DNA of 64,000 nt from Myotis daubentonii. Lineage: Eukaryota > Chordata > Mammalia > Chiroptera > Vespertilionidae. The notes below the pieces were generated by a model. It was not told the DNA's origin. It saw only the letters and a list, made by a program, of their open reading frames with translations, and ran no database searches. The translations under genes were made by a program, and so were the position numbers. Positions 46,300 to 57,658 of this stretch are shown here, piece after piece; position 1 is the first letter of the stretch; each line of letters starts with the position of its first letter. The stretch spans positions 180,300,349-180,364,348 of the forward strand of contig NC_081842.1 in the NCBI RefSeq assembly GCF_963259705.1, read 5' to 3'.

Positions 46300-47680
46300 T
46301 GTATATGTAATACTACTACATTTAAAAAACTGAAATTTAGACTTGTAACTTTCACACTGATCTCCCTATTCTTCTGAAATAGCAATGTCTTTTGTTTCTC
46401 TTGGCTGGTTGTTACCTTCTTGGTTAATTTCCATATCAAAGAGATAACTCTCTTCTGTTTAGAGGACACCATGTCTTTTATCTTAGGTTGTTTCCACAAT
46501 ATCTCTGGAACCATTCTGACCTTTACTTCCCTGTGAGGTATTTGCAGCTTGCCCAGCCCAGGTCAGAAGTCTATGTTGGGGTTATCATCTGCCATTATAA
46601 CAGTTAGATAATTTGTTTCTGTGTGTATTCTAAGATATCCTTGTGGGGGGATTTTTAATTCTGTAGTTACAGTTCACAAATTATGTGAACCTGCTCCTTT
46701 TTCTAAATGTTTGGCATGCTGATTCATTCATCAAACAGAGGCTAGTATTGGAAGTAGCACAAGTAAAATGTTGTACTGATCTAAAAGGGATGCTGAAAGA
46801 CTTGTAAAGCAAGGTTTCATCCATTTACCAATTTTTTATTGAGCACCCACTATGGGCCAAATATACTTCTCAATGCTGTGCTACATCAGTGAACATATCC
46901 TGACTCAGGTCCCTGTCCTCAAGGAGCTTACATTCTGCGGGAGGGAGATAGACAGTGTAATCAGTGCTGATAGGTGCTATGAGGGAAAGCAAACCAGGAT
47001 GTATTGTTCAGTGTTTTGTGTTGTAGACAAACAAACCTCTTGCTGCCATTTGGAGAAGAAAAAAAAGGGGGATTTATAATAGGTTATTTCAGGAATTTCC
47101 AGAGGGGCGGGGATTAGCTTTTATGCTCTAGCTCAGGGGAAAATCAAGCATCTACATGGTATTGCCCCAGTGGGAACCCACTGATCTGCCCAGTGCACAG
47201 CATGGGAATGTCTGCCTCAGCTGCTCCCCAGAGGAGTGGCTCCTCCCCAGAGGACTGGCTCCTTCCCTGAGTGGCCACACCCTCCTGTGCTCATTTCCCA
47301 TGCCTCCCACAGCTACCTCTGCTTGGGAAAATTCTAGATGAAAGTGCCTGGGAAATGCAGTTCTGACATTCCCAGCCTGTGTTGAGGAAGGTTCACTAGA
47401 AAGTGTGAAGGAAGCCAGTCTGCTCCCAGGATGACGTAGGAAGAGAGTAGAGGAGTTGCTGTTTTATACAGAGTGGTCATGAAAGATATATCCTTTAGAA
47501 ATTGTGTATGTAGCTTCTAGAAATAGATTCCCACCTCTACCCCCCAAATAATAGCTTAAGTTAAAAAGTTCTACTGTTTTCCTACATAAGAACTCTGGAA
47601 GTAGGGCGATAGATGAGTCTATCAGGATCACAGGTTTCTTGCACTCTCTCCACCATCCCTAGGTGCCTTTACCTGTTGCA
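46300..47680. other. FYB2 intron 1 stretch, nothing recognised
   Basis: A MIR-like or L2-like trace may exist at about 46830-46990 ('tattgagcacccactatgggccaa...ctcaaggagcttacattctgcgggagg'). Otherwise nothing was recognised. Confidence 0.45.
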
Positions 47681-47684
47681 CTTA

Positions 47685-48240
47685 TTGTTAAGCAGAATAA
47701 TGGCCCCCAAAGATGTCCCTGGAACTTGTGCATATGTTACCTTACAAGGCAGAAGGGACTGTGCAGATGTGATTAAGTTAATGGTCTTGAGATGCAGAGA
47801 ATGCCCCAGATTATCTAGGTGGGTCCAATAGGATAACAGGGTCTTTACAAGGGAAAGAGGGAGATGTGGTGGGGGCAGAGCAGAGATGTGATGGTGGAAG
47901 CAGAGGCTGGAGTATGTGTGACTACAAGCCAAAAAATGAAGTAGCCTCCAGAAGCTGGACAGGGAAGGAAAAGGATTCTCCTCTAGAACTTTCAGAAGGA
48001 TCACAGCCCTACTGTCACCTTGATTTTAGACCAGTGAGACCCCCTCCCTTTTCCCCCATGGGTTTATTTGAGCCAAACTGATGACACATGCCAGGAAGCA
48101 AGATCTCAAATGCTCCCATGAGACCCATTTCGGATTCCAACCTCCAGAAATGTAAGATAATAAATATCTCTATTTCAGCTTTTAGGCTTTTCTGAATTTG
48201 CAGTAACTTGCTACAGAAACACTAGGAAACTAATATAGAC
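47685..48240 (+). mobile_element. MLT1-type MaLR LTR
   Basis: MLT1 landmarks in order: 'aagcagaataatggcccccaaagatgtcc', 'cagatgtgattaagttaatggtcttgagatg', 'tgggtccaataggataacagggtctttacaag', 'ggattccaacctccagaaatgtaagataataaat' and 'acactaggaaactaata'. It is non-coding and ancient. Confidence 0.75.
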
Positions 48241-49257
48241 CTCCAGCTCTTTCCTCTATATTCCAGGGTATATTCCACTGAGATTTTCTAGCAAATGAAC
48301 CTAGTGACTTCTGCTAACGTATTAATGGTCAGTGTTCTCTGGAAGTGAGGCTGGGAAATTTAGTTGGCATCTAGACAAATCGCTGCCCCAGCCATTATAA
48401 GAGTTTGTGACTAAACAAGGAAGGGAAATAGAATTTGGATAGGCAACTAGAATCTCTGGTAAGGAGACCAAACATAAACCTAACGTAGGTAAGAGAACAG
48501 CCTTGTGGAGGTCTGTAGGGAGACTGTCCAAGACACAACAGGCTTTGTCACAAAATAGACCAATAGACAGTGATTAAAGGGATGACAGAAATAAGCACAA
48601 GGTAATATGGGAGCACACAGAAGGCCATCTAATCAGCCGTGGTGGGTTTACTGGACAGCGTGCCCATCCCCTTGTTCAAGGCCAGTGCTTCTACTTTTGT
48701 TCATTACCCCCAACCTCTCTTCCTTATCCCCTGTGGGACTTTGCTGCATTAATCATTTTCCCCTTTTTAGTCTCTCCATAGGTTCTTTCCCATCAACCTA
48801 TAAACATGCTCAAATCTCTCCTACCTGAAAAAAAACACAAAACTTTTGGTTGACCCTAAATTTCCTTCTAATTACTCCTCTCTCCTTCCTTTGTCATGAC
48901 AGCTTCCTAAAAGAAAAATTACTGTCACTTTTTTTATTCCCTCACCTTTCATTCACTCTAGAGCCCAGTGCAGTTTTGTGTCTGCCATGACATTCTTTTG
49001 CAATTTCCATGAAAAGGTTTCCATCTTGACCAATTCTATCTTTATCTTACAGAACTTCTCAGCTGAACTTGCCACTGCCAGGCACCAATTCCTCATTAAT
49101 ACCACCCACCCCTTCTCTTTCTCCCCCGATTAACCTCATACCTCTTTGTTCTTTTCAGACTTTTTTTTATTGGCCTCTGCTATTGTCCCATGGCCCTGAA
49201 CTCACCACACATTCCCCTGTGTGATCCCATCCAGTTCTATGGCCTCAACAATCACCT
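48241..49257. other. FYB2 intron 1 stretch, nothing recognised
   Basis: No exon, and no repeat family I can name. The sequence near 48700-49200 is pyrimidine-rich. Confidence 0.45.
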
Positions 49258-49345
49258 ATAATAACAAGAGCTAAAATTTAATAAGTACTCATTATGTCTC
49301 CTAAGTACTTTATGTGTGCATATTAATTTAATCCCCCGAATAACT
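49258..49345 (-). repeat. MIR SINE fragment
   Basis: On the - strand: 'taacaagagctaaaatttaataagtactcattatgtctcctaagtacttta...ttaatttaatcccccgaataacttg'. Confidence 0.6.
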
Positions 49346-49349
49346 TGTA

Positions 49350-49850
49350 AAATAAACTCAAGAGTCTGGAAGCTTTGCTAGAAATAAATGATAGAGATTT
49401 ATTTAAGGGTCTTAGAGTTTGCAGACTGGGAACACAGCCAGGCAAAAACCCAGAAGTGTTCCAAAGAAGAAAGAAAAGTTAAAGTTCTTATAGCAAAGAG
49501 TATTCTTGAGAATTATCCATCATGCCATCTTAACTCTAGGTTTGGTCCAGGATGGTTATCAATCAGATGACTGGCAGGATGATGCGTGCCAGGAGGTCTG
49601 GTCATGCCCTGGTCGTCTGGATAATGGATGTCATGTGAAAGCATACCTGATTACCTGGACATATAAGTCCTTCAGGGAGAAATTAGAGAGATACCTGGAC
49701 GTCCAGATGTATATCCAGGCATTGACACAAGACTGGAAAGTTCAAAAAAGTTCCAGCTTCTAGTTAGAAAAAGAATAGACTCCTCCTGTGTCTCCCTTCA
49801 TGTTGATACTTTTAGCAGCTTATTTAAAGTGAGTCCATTTCATATATTCC
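49350..49850 (-). mobile_element. Probable ERV LTR (3' LTR of the degraded provirus)
   Basis: Directly to its right stands a purine-tract-like segment on the - strand (the complement of about 49852-49878, 'tcccctttctcccc'-type composition). This is where the polypurine tract preceding a 3' LTR is expected. Internal ERV sequence on the same strand follows. The exact TG/CA borders are not clear. Confidence 0.4.
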
Positions 49851-50350
49851 CTATCTTTTCTCTTATTTCCCCCTTCTGATCAGGATTATTCTTTCAGAAA
49901 ACATCATAGATCAAACAGTAGAGGAGACTAAAGGGTGAATGCATCCTTGAACCCATGGATATTAAATAGTGCATCTCCCTATCCAACCTGGGAGTGGCCA
50001 AGGCCAGAGGTCTATACCATATAGCTTTTGTGTTTCACTAGGATTACCCAATAAATCCCACATCATCTTCTCTAGTCTGTCTCCAACCAATGAGAACTTT
50101 TTAAGTTTATAACAGAATTACATGGATGGTTGTTTGCAACATAAAGAAGCTGAAGAGCTTAAATGTCACTATCCAGGAGTTAACCATACGAATTCATCCA
50201 AATTTGTGCATATTGTCCAGTTGTCTGGTGGTTTTGCCAGGATTCTCACTATTTGCTGTCTTTAAGGCTGTGTGAACAGTAGCATTATAGGAAAAGGAGA
50301 AACCATGAGCAGTTGTTTCCATGGTAGTGTTAATAAACCATTTGTCAGGT

Positions 50351-50549
50351 ATTTTTGCCTTCTAGAGCGTATGTGTGTGGAGAGAGAGAAAAAAACATCG
50401 ATGTAAGAGAGATACATTGATTGGTTGCCTCCCGTACATGCCCCAACTGGGCATTGAACTTGCAACCTAGGTATGTGCCCTGACCAGGAATCAAACCCAC
50501 AACCTTCTGGAGTATGGGATGACTCTTCAACTGAGCCATACTGGCTGGG
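50351..50549 (-). mobile_element. VES SINE with perfect 12-bp target duplication
   Basis: Flanked by CATTTGTCAGGT at 50339-50350 and 50550-50561. The tRNA-like head is at the right ('aatcaaacccacaaccttctgg...actcttcaactgagccatactggctggg'). It is inserted in the ERV remnant. Confidence 0.93.
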
Positions 50550-50628
50550 CATTTGTCAGGTGTTCTTCATGTAATATCAGCTGAACTTAAAGTTGAACTT
50601 TGATTTTGTTATGTAATCAAATTTTTTA

Positions 50629-50654
50629 AAGAATTTTTTAATTGATTTCAGAAA

Positions 50655-50718
<64 letters not shown>

Positions 50719-50868
50719 TCAATGATAAGAGAGAATCATTGACAGCTACCTCTCACAGACTTCCTATTGGGGATGGAGCCCAAAACCCAGGCATGTACCC
50801 TGACCGAAATCAAACCAATGACCTCTTGGTTCATGGGTGGACACTCAACTCTGAGCCATACCAGCTGG
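50629..50868 (-). mobile_element. VES SINE with (GA)n in its body
   Basis: The head is at the right ('gacctcttggttcatgggtggacactcaactctgagccataccagctggg') and the tail 'aaagaattttttaattgattt' at the left. A pure GA tract at about 50657-50708 replaces the usual short pyrimidine/purine stretch. Confidence 0.88.
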
Positions 50869-51358
50869 GCAATAATAATTTTTATAAGGTTTTTTGATCA
50901 CTCCCTTTGGTGGGGGGAGGGAGGATCCACCAAACTAAACCTGAAGTATTAGACATAGGTATTTGACCATAAACTCAACAATTACTTTGGCTTTTATGTT
51001 AAGCAAAAGTAAAAGCCCACTGAATAAAAACATTTCCATTAAAAGAATAACAAAAAGGAATAAGCAGAAATATAAAATTATTTACCTAACATTCTAAGGT
51101 TGTCTTGGGATCTTTGTTTGAGGTGATCCACCCTTTTTAAATGAGAAATATGACTCTATGAGTCAATACGTTTTAGCAGCCAAGTATCTGTCAAAAAAAA
51201 CCCCAATATGGCCCTTTCCTTCTGGGCTATAGATTCTTTGTGTAGATTTGTCTCCCAGTATACAAAAACTCCAGGTCAGAGATCACATTTTAGTTCATCA
51301 GTCTGTCTGTTGTTATTGAAGGATTCCTCTGCTAACTTGGTGTTATGTTTCAAATCTT

Positions 51359-51649
51359 CTAGATAAAAATTTTACAGTATGGCATTATATCTCCTTTTAC
51401 TATTATTGAATCCTTCTGACAGGAAATCAATTTCATAGGTCTGCCAGTAATTATCTCAAATGGAGACAAGTTATGTTGTCCAAAAGGAGCAGAACGTAAA
51501 TTCATTAGTGAAATCAGTAGAGTGTTTAGCCACGATAAGTTAAGACACTCAGTAAATTTTACCAGTGAGTTTTTATTATTCCATTTGTCCCTTCTACCAG
51601 CCCAGAAGATAAGGGGTGGCAGGTACAATGAAAATGCTGTAATAGCCAA
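51359..51649 (-). pseudogene. ERV integrase C-terminal fragment
   Basis: A 96-codon open remnant. Its middle matches the conserved stretch at the end of class I ERV integrases, where a leucine/arginine-rich segment precedes a Ser-Pro-Phe-Glu motif and a Gly-Arg-Pro. The catalytic core triad is upstream and not intact in this frame. It is inactive. Confidence 0.6.
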
Positions 51650-53053
51650 ATTTCACACACGTGTTTTAATATTTGTCCTGTGAAATGAGTTCTGCCGTCA
51701 CTGTGCAGTTCTAGGGGAAGATCCCACGGAGGGTTCTAAAAGTGTTTTTGCTACTGCTTGAGTAGTGTTTTTCTACATAGGAAAGCTTCAACCCAATGAG
51801 AAAATGTGAAAATCATTGCTAACACATTTCTGCATCCAGAAACTTGAGGTCATTGAATAAAATTAAGTTGCTATGTCTCCCAAGACCCAGAAGAAGGTAT
51901 GGTAAAATGTCTCATTGAGCTATATAAAGGTTTTCTAGGATTATGTTTGTGACAAACAAGACATTTCTTGTATATGTTTCAGGCAGTTTTTGAAGAGAGA
52001 ATTCCAGAAATACTGATGGCCCCTTTGAATAATTTATCCTAATGAGTTAACTCACGAAAAGGAAAAGTCAAAATTTCTCGAATTGCTTCTGATAAAACTG
52101 TCTCTTATGTAGTCCACACCAGAGACCCAATCCTTAATGGTATTTACAGCCAACTCCCAGCCATTTTTTTGCTTTTTAGTTAAGGAATCTCATTGCTGTC
52201 TTTTTCATACTGATTTCTCTAAGGTCAGTTTGGAAGACACTGAAGCTATTAATTGTGGCTTTGGCTTTTGCATCACAGAAATTTTGCAACTTGATCTGCC
52301 ATTGCATTTCCTTCTGCTAATTTTGAATCATCTTTCATGTGTCCAGGAATCTTTATAATAACTAAAGCTTTTGGGAATCAAATATCCTCTAATAGGCTTT
52401 TTACATAAGTGCTATGTTTTATTGGTTTTCCAGATGAGGTTAAAAATACCTCTGTTTCCACAGCATTCCAAACTCAAGAGCAAGCCCAAAGGCGTATCTG
52501 CTGTTTGTATCAATATTGGCTGTTTTGAGCTTTGCTAATATACCAGCTCTGGTCAGAATGAATAATTCAGTTTGTTTGAGCAGATTTAGCCTGTGGGAGT
52601 GGCTTAGGTTCAGAGACCTTAACCTCAGAGGGATTGGTATCCAAGTTGATAATGTCCTTCTAAAGATTTAAGATATGAACCATTCGAAAACCAGATTATT
52701 TCAGTGTTTCCAAAGGATTTTCCTTTGAGTCAACTCAGGATTAATACTTGGTCTGTGAGTTAAATACAATCAAGATCAGACTTATCAGTTCAGGGAATGC
52801 AAAGTTGCCAGATTCAAAATGTTACATTTAGAAATAGTGGCATTAGGTGGAGACAATATTAAAATTTCATAAGAAGTTGGTCTATACACAGACAAATATT
52901 GGGTCTGATGTTATTCCCACAAAGCCTTTACAACATGAGGTACAAATACAGTCAAAGAAAACCTAAAACTAATATTTTAATATCTGCACTAGCATAGCTG
53001 TGGCTGCATGGCACTCAAGGAGGGGTCCCTTTGACACAGAGGCCAGCTGTAGG

Positions 53054-53061
53054 CCTTAAGG
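53054..53061. repeat. 8-bp hAT target duplication CCTTAAGG, left copy
   Basis: CCTTAAGG is repeated exactly at 53272-53279 on the other side of the hAT element. Confidence 0.9.
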
Positions 53062-53271
53062 CAGGGGTCCACAAACTACAGCCCGCGGGCCACATGCAAA
53101 CACAAATATTGTATTTGTTCCCGTTTTGTTTTTTTTACTTCAAAATAAGATATGTGCAGTGTGCATAGGAATTTGTTCATAGTTTTTTTTTTAAAAAAAC
53201 TGTAGTCCGGCCCTCCAACGGTCTGAGGGACAGTGAACTGGCCCCCTGTTTAAAAAGTTTGAGGACCCCTG
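53062..53271 (+). mobile_element. Non-autonomous hAT (AGGGGTCC-end family)
   Basis: 210 bp from CAGGGGTCCACAAACTACAG to AGTTTGAGGACCCCTG, with a perfect 8-bp duplication. The interior 'cgttttgttttttttacttcaaaataagatatgtgcagtgtgcatagg' marks a family different from SPIN and from the GGGCAAAC-end family. It has no coding capacity. Confidence 0.93.
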
Positions 53272-53399
53272 CCTTAAGGTCTAAATTGATCACCATGTTT
53301 TTGAGCAGGCAAGCCTAAAGTATCTCCTTGTCTTTCATGTACAAAAAGGGAAAACAGTGAAACATAACTGGGATGTCTTGAGACAGGAGAAGACAGGAG

Positions 53400-54614
53400 A
53401 CTGCCTTTTTTTTAATTTTTTTTATTTTTCAACTACAGTTAACATACAGTATTATATTAGTTTCATGTGTACGCCCTAGTGATTAGACATGATATAACTA
53501 ACTAAATGATCATCCAGATAAGTCTTGTACTCATCTGACACTACACATAGTTATTAGAATATTATTGACTATATTCCCTATGCTGTTTTTTACATCCCCA
53601 TGACAATTCCTTCTTGAAGTAGACCCTAATACTGGTTTGGAGATGATGAACTCCTTTAGCTTTTTCTTATCTGGAAACTCTTTATATGTCCTTCAATTCT
53701 AAATAATAGCTTTTCTGGGTAATCTTGGTTGTAAGTCCTTGATTTTCATTGCTTTCAATATTTCTTGCCACTCCTTTCTGGTCTGCAAAGTTTCTGTTGA
53801 GAAATCAGCTCATAGTCTTGTGGGAGCTCCCTTGTAGGTAATTAACAGCTTTTCTCTTGCTGTTTTTAAGATTCTGGTCTTTGTCTTTAATCTTTGGCAT
53901 TTTAATTATGATATGCTTTGGTGCAGGCTTCTTTGGGTGAATACAGGCCATGTGGGGGGTGAGGGAGCACATCTGTAGTGTCCAGCTTGGGTGATCACAG
54001 AGGCTATGCAACTGGGCCCTACACAACACCTACTATATAAGGCCATTGTGCAAAGCTCAGGATACAGGAGACATAGCAGCTCTACAAAGTACATAGAAAC
54101 AAACAAAGGGAGGCTGCCAAAGTGTGGAAACAAAGAAGCATGTCCCAAATTAAAGAACAGAAAGAAACTCCAGAAAAAGAACTAAACAAAATGGAGACAG
54201 CCGATTTACTAAATGCAGAGTTCAAAACAGTATTTCTAAGGATGCCTATGAACTTAGAACTTTAACAACATTTTAAAAAGGGGATAGAAATCATAAAATC
54301 AAACCAGTCAGAAAGGAATGCTACACTAACTAAAATGACAATAATTTACAGGGAATAAAATGATGAATAATCTACAGAAAGTAAAGCCAGGAATCAAATC
54401 AGCAATTTGGAATATAAGAAAGCAAAAAACAGAACAATAAAAGGAAAACAGAATCTAAAAAAATGAAGACAGTATAAGGAGCCTTTGAGACAACTTCAAG
54501 CATGCCAACATTCACATCATGGGGATGCTGGAAGGAGAAGGGAAAGCAAGAAATTGAAAATCTATTTGACAAAATAATGACAGAGAACTAGACACACAGT
54601 CCAAGAAGTGCAGC
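53400..54614 (-). mobile_element. HAL1/L1 fragment with inverted 5' segment
   Basis: The left part (53400 to about 53940) reads on the - strand: a poly-T start, an L1-type 3' UTR (53420-53620), then the C-terminal half of ORF1 (53630-53935). The right part (about 53940-54614) reads on the + strand: 5' UTR-like sequence, the ORF1 start near 54140, and the N-terminal half up to 54614. Opposed halves are the hallmark of twin-priming during insertion. ORF1 is followed by the 3' UTR without ORF2, so a HAL1-type parent is possible. Confidence 0.7.
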
Positions 54615-54643
54615 TGTTTCCATACCTTGGCTATTATAAATTA

Positions 54644-54887
54644 CTAGAGGCCTGGTGCACAGATTTGTGCACTAGTGGGGTCCCTCTGACTGGCCTGCAG
54701 GGATCAGGCCAAAATCGGCAGTCCGACACCCCCCAGAGTGCGAGGGGGCCCAGAGTGCGAGAGGGCACTCAAAGTTGTTGTCACTCAACAGCTCCTGTGT
54801 TGAGCATATGCCCCTTGGTGGTCAGTGCATGTCATAACTACCAGCCAGTCAGCCAGTCGGTCACTTAGGCTTTTATATATATATAGA
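54644..54887 (-). mobile_element. HeliBat-type Helitron, 244 bp, inside L1
   Basis: The reverse-orientation 3' end CTAGAGGCCTG has hairpin GTGCACA-GATT-TGTGCAC (54655-54672). The 5' end is TTTTATATATATATAGA, followed by T. The L1 reads through cleanly on both sides ('ctattataaatta' | 'gatgcttcagtgaacacagggg'). Confidence 0.9.
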
Positions 54888-56405
54888 TGCTTCAGTGAAC
54901 ACAGGGGTGCATCTATCTTTTTGAGTTAGTGTTTTGTTTTCTTTAAATAAATACTCAGAAGTGGAATTGCTAGATTAAATGATAGTTCTATTAATTTTTT
55001 TAGGAACCTGCATACTTTTGTCCATAGTGGTTTTACCAATTTAGGTTCCCACCAACAGTCAACAAGAGTTCCATTTCTCTACAACCTCTCCAACACTTGT
55101 TATTTATCTTTTTTATAATAGCCATTCTAACAGATGTGAGGTGATATCTAATTGTGGTTTTGATCTGCATTTCTCTGATGATTAGTAATGTTGGGCTCCT
55201 TTTCATGTACCTGTTGTCCATCAGTATGTCTTCTTTGGAAAAATCTTCTGCCCATTTCTCAATTGAATTTTTTATTTGCTATTGAGTTGTATGAGTTTTT
55301 ATATATTTTGGATACTAACCCCTTATCAGATATATGATCTGTGACTATTTTCTCACATTCTGTAGGTTGCCTTTTCATTTTGTTGATATTTTCATTTGAT
55401 GTTCAGAAATTTTTTTAGCTTGATGTAGTTTATTCTTTATTTTGTTTCCTTTGCTTTTGGAGTCAGATCCAAAAAGTCATTGCCAAAACTAATTATAAGG
55501 AGCTTACTGCCTGTGCTTTCTTCGAGGAGTTTTATGATTTCAGGTCTTACATTCAAGTATTTATTCCACTTTGAGTTGATTTTTGTGTATTGTGTAAGAC
55601 AGAAGTCCACTTTCATTCTTTTGCATGTGGTTGTCCAGTTATAACAACACTGTTTATGGGAGAAACTGTCCTTTTCCCCATTGTATATTCTTGGTTCCTT
55701 TGTTGTAAATTAATTGACTTTATATGTGTAGATATATTTCTAAGTTCTCTAGTCTTTTCCATTAATTTATGTGTCTTTTTAAATACCAATACCATGCAGT
55801 TTTGATTACTCTAATTTTGTAATATGGTTTTAAATCAGGGAGTATAGTGCCTCTAGCTTTGTTTTTTCTTTCTCAAGACATTTTTTTTTTTTTGGCTATT
55901 TGGAGTTTTCTGTGGCTCCACACAGTTTTAAAAATATTTTTTCTATTTCTGTGAAAATACCATTAAATACCATTAAATTTTTACCACTAAAAAATTTATA
56001 GGGATCACATTGAATGTGTAGATTGCTTCAGGTAATATGGACATTTTAACAATGTTAATTCTTCCAATCCAGGAACACAGAATATATTTCCATTTCTTTC
56101 TGTCATCTTCAATTTTTTTCATCAGTGTCCTATAGTTTTCAGGTATAGCTCTTTCACCCCCTTGGTTAAATTTATTCCTATTACTAGGTATTTATTCTTT
56201 TTTATGCAATCGTCAATAGGATAGTTTTGTAATTTCTCTTTCAGATAATTTGTTATTAGTGTATAAAAACACAACAGATTTTTGTATGTTGATTTTGTGT
56301 TCTGCAACTTTACTGAATTTGTTTATTAGTTCTAACAGTTTTTGGTGGAGTCTTTGGGCTTTTTGAAATTCTTCTTTTGGTGTTAAGCTCTAATTAAATT
56401 TGTTA

Positions 56406-56625
56406 TTTACTGAGTTCTTTAGAAACAGAGAGGGAAGGAAAAGGAGGGAGGGAGGGAAGGTGAAAGGAAGAGAGAGAGAGAGAGAGAGAAAGAAAGATCG
56501 ATTTGTTGTTTCACTTAGTTATGCATTTATTGGTTCTTGTATGTGCCCTGACCAGGGATCAAACTCACAACCTTGATGAATCAGGATGATGCTCTAACCA
56601 ATTAAGCTACCCAGCCAGTGCTTGG
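56406..56625 (-). mobile_element. tRNA-derived SINE, VES-like but divergent
   Basis: The tRNA-like head on the - strand is at the right ('cagggatcaaactcacaaccttgatgaatcaggatgatgctctaaccaattaagctacccagccagtgc'). The body differs from the other VES copies and has (GA)n/(GAAA)n tracts. It may be another bat tRNA SINE family. It is inserted in L1. Confidence 0.7.
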
Positions 56626-56746
56626 CTTTTCTATATTAATATTATGTCATCTGCAAATAAAGACAGTTTTACTTCTTTCTTTCCAATTTTCATGCCTTTT
56701 ATTTATTTTTCTTGCCTTATCACTCTGGCTAGGACTTCCAATACTA

Positions 56747-57658
56747 TCCTATATAATAAAAGAGAAACATGCAAATTAGCCATCCCTCCACTATGCTCAA
56801 GCCATGCCCACCAGCCACGCCCACCAGCCAATGAGGAGTGAATATGCAAATTAACCCAACAAAGATGGTGGGTAATTTGCATACACAGAGCAGAGTGAGA
56901 GAGCCAGCAGCTTGTGGGGATGTGACTCCCTCGGTCGGGGAAAACCCAGAGTGTGGGGAGCACCAGGAATGCTGAGAATCATAGTTCTGATGGCAGCCCC
57001 AGGACCAGAAGTGGAAGCCCAGAGCTCAGGGAGCACCAGGAATGCTGGGAATTGTAGTTCTGGTGGCAGATGGATCTCCTAGACCAGCCGTGGGCAAACT
57101 ACGGCCCGCGGGCCGGATCCAGCCCGTTTGAAATGAATAAAACCAAAAAAAGAAAAAAGACCGTACCCTTTTATGTAATGATGTTTACTTTGAATTTATA
57201 TTAGTTCACACAAACACTCCATCCATGCTTTTGTTCCGGCCCTCCGGTCCAGTTTAAGAACCCATTGTGGCCCTCAAGTCAAAAAGTTTGCCCACCCCTG
57301 TCCTAGACACTAGAGCAAAGTGAGCCTGGAGCAAGTTACTGTTGTGATTGGGGATGGAGGGAAAGCAAAGGTGAGAGACATAAGTAAAATCAAAGTGTCT
57401 AGGAAAAATTAAAGGGAAGATATACTAAAACTTCCAGGAAATCTCCACCAATGGAGCAAAGAAAAAAAATGCCTCTATTATTCTGTGAGCAACAAACCAA
57501 ACTGGGTTGGGGGTCTTGGACAATTTGCTCATATGATTGCAAAGACAGAGAGAAACACCCGGATTGGAGAGGGTGCAGGTCGGGCTGAGGGACCCCCCCT
57601 CTACCCCCCCCCCCACGTCCAACCTCAGTGCACGAATCTTCGTGCACCGGGCCCCTAG
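56747..57658 (+). mobile_element. HeliBat-type Helitron, 912 bp, carrying a nested hAT
   Basis: The 5' end is TCCTATATAATAAAAGAG after A. The 3' hairpin is GTGCACGAA-TC-TTCGTGCAC (57628-57647), then CGGGCCCCTAG followed by T. A hAT with its duplication sits inside at 57085-57308. L1 sequence flanks both ends. Confidence 0.92.
57085..57300 (+). mobile_element. Non-autonomous hAT (GGGCAAAC-end family), copy 3
   Basis: 216 bp from CAGCCGTGGGCAAACTACGG to TTTGCCCACCCCTG, with the perfect 8-bp duplication TCCTAGAC (57077-57084 and 57301-57308). It is close in sequence to the copies at 31561 and 34556. It sits inside a Helitron that sits inside L1. Confidence 0.95.

Larger units (their letters stand above)
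49851..53053 (-). mobile_element. Degraded endogenous retrovirus internal region (pol and flanks)
   Basis: Reading on the - strand, an RNase H-like stretch is visible around 52400-52580, and an integrase C-terminal-like stretch around 51359-51649, the latter still open for 96 codons. The order (RNase H, integrase, then a region toward an LTR at the left) is that of retroviral pol, and the character is gammaretrovirus/ERV class I-like. Many stops and frameshifts break the frames. The env region, if present (about 49.9-51.2 kb), is not recognisable and carries two SINE insertions. No function is expected. Confidence 0.6.
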
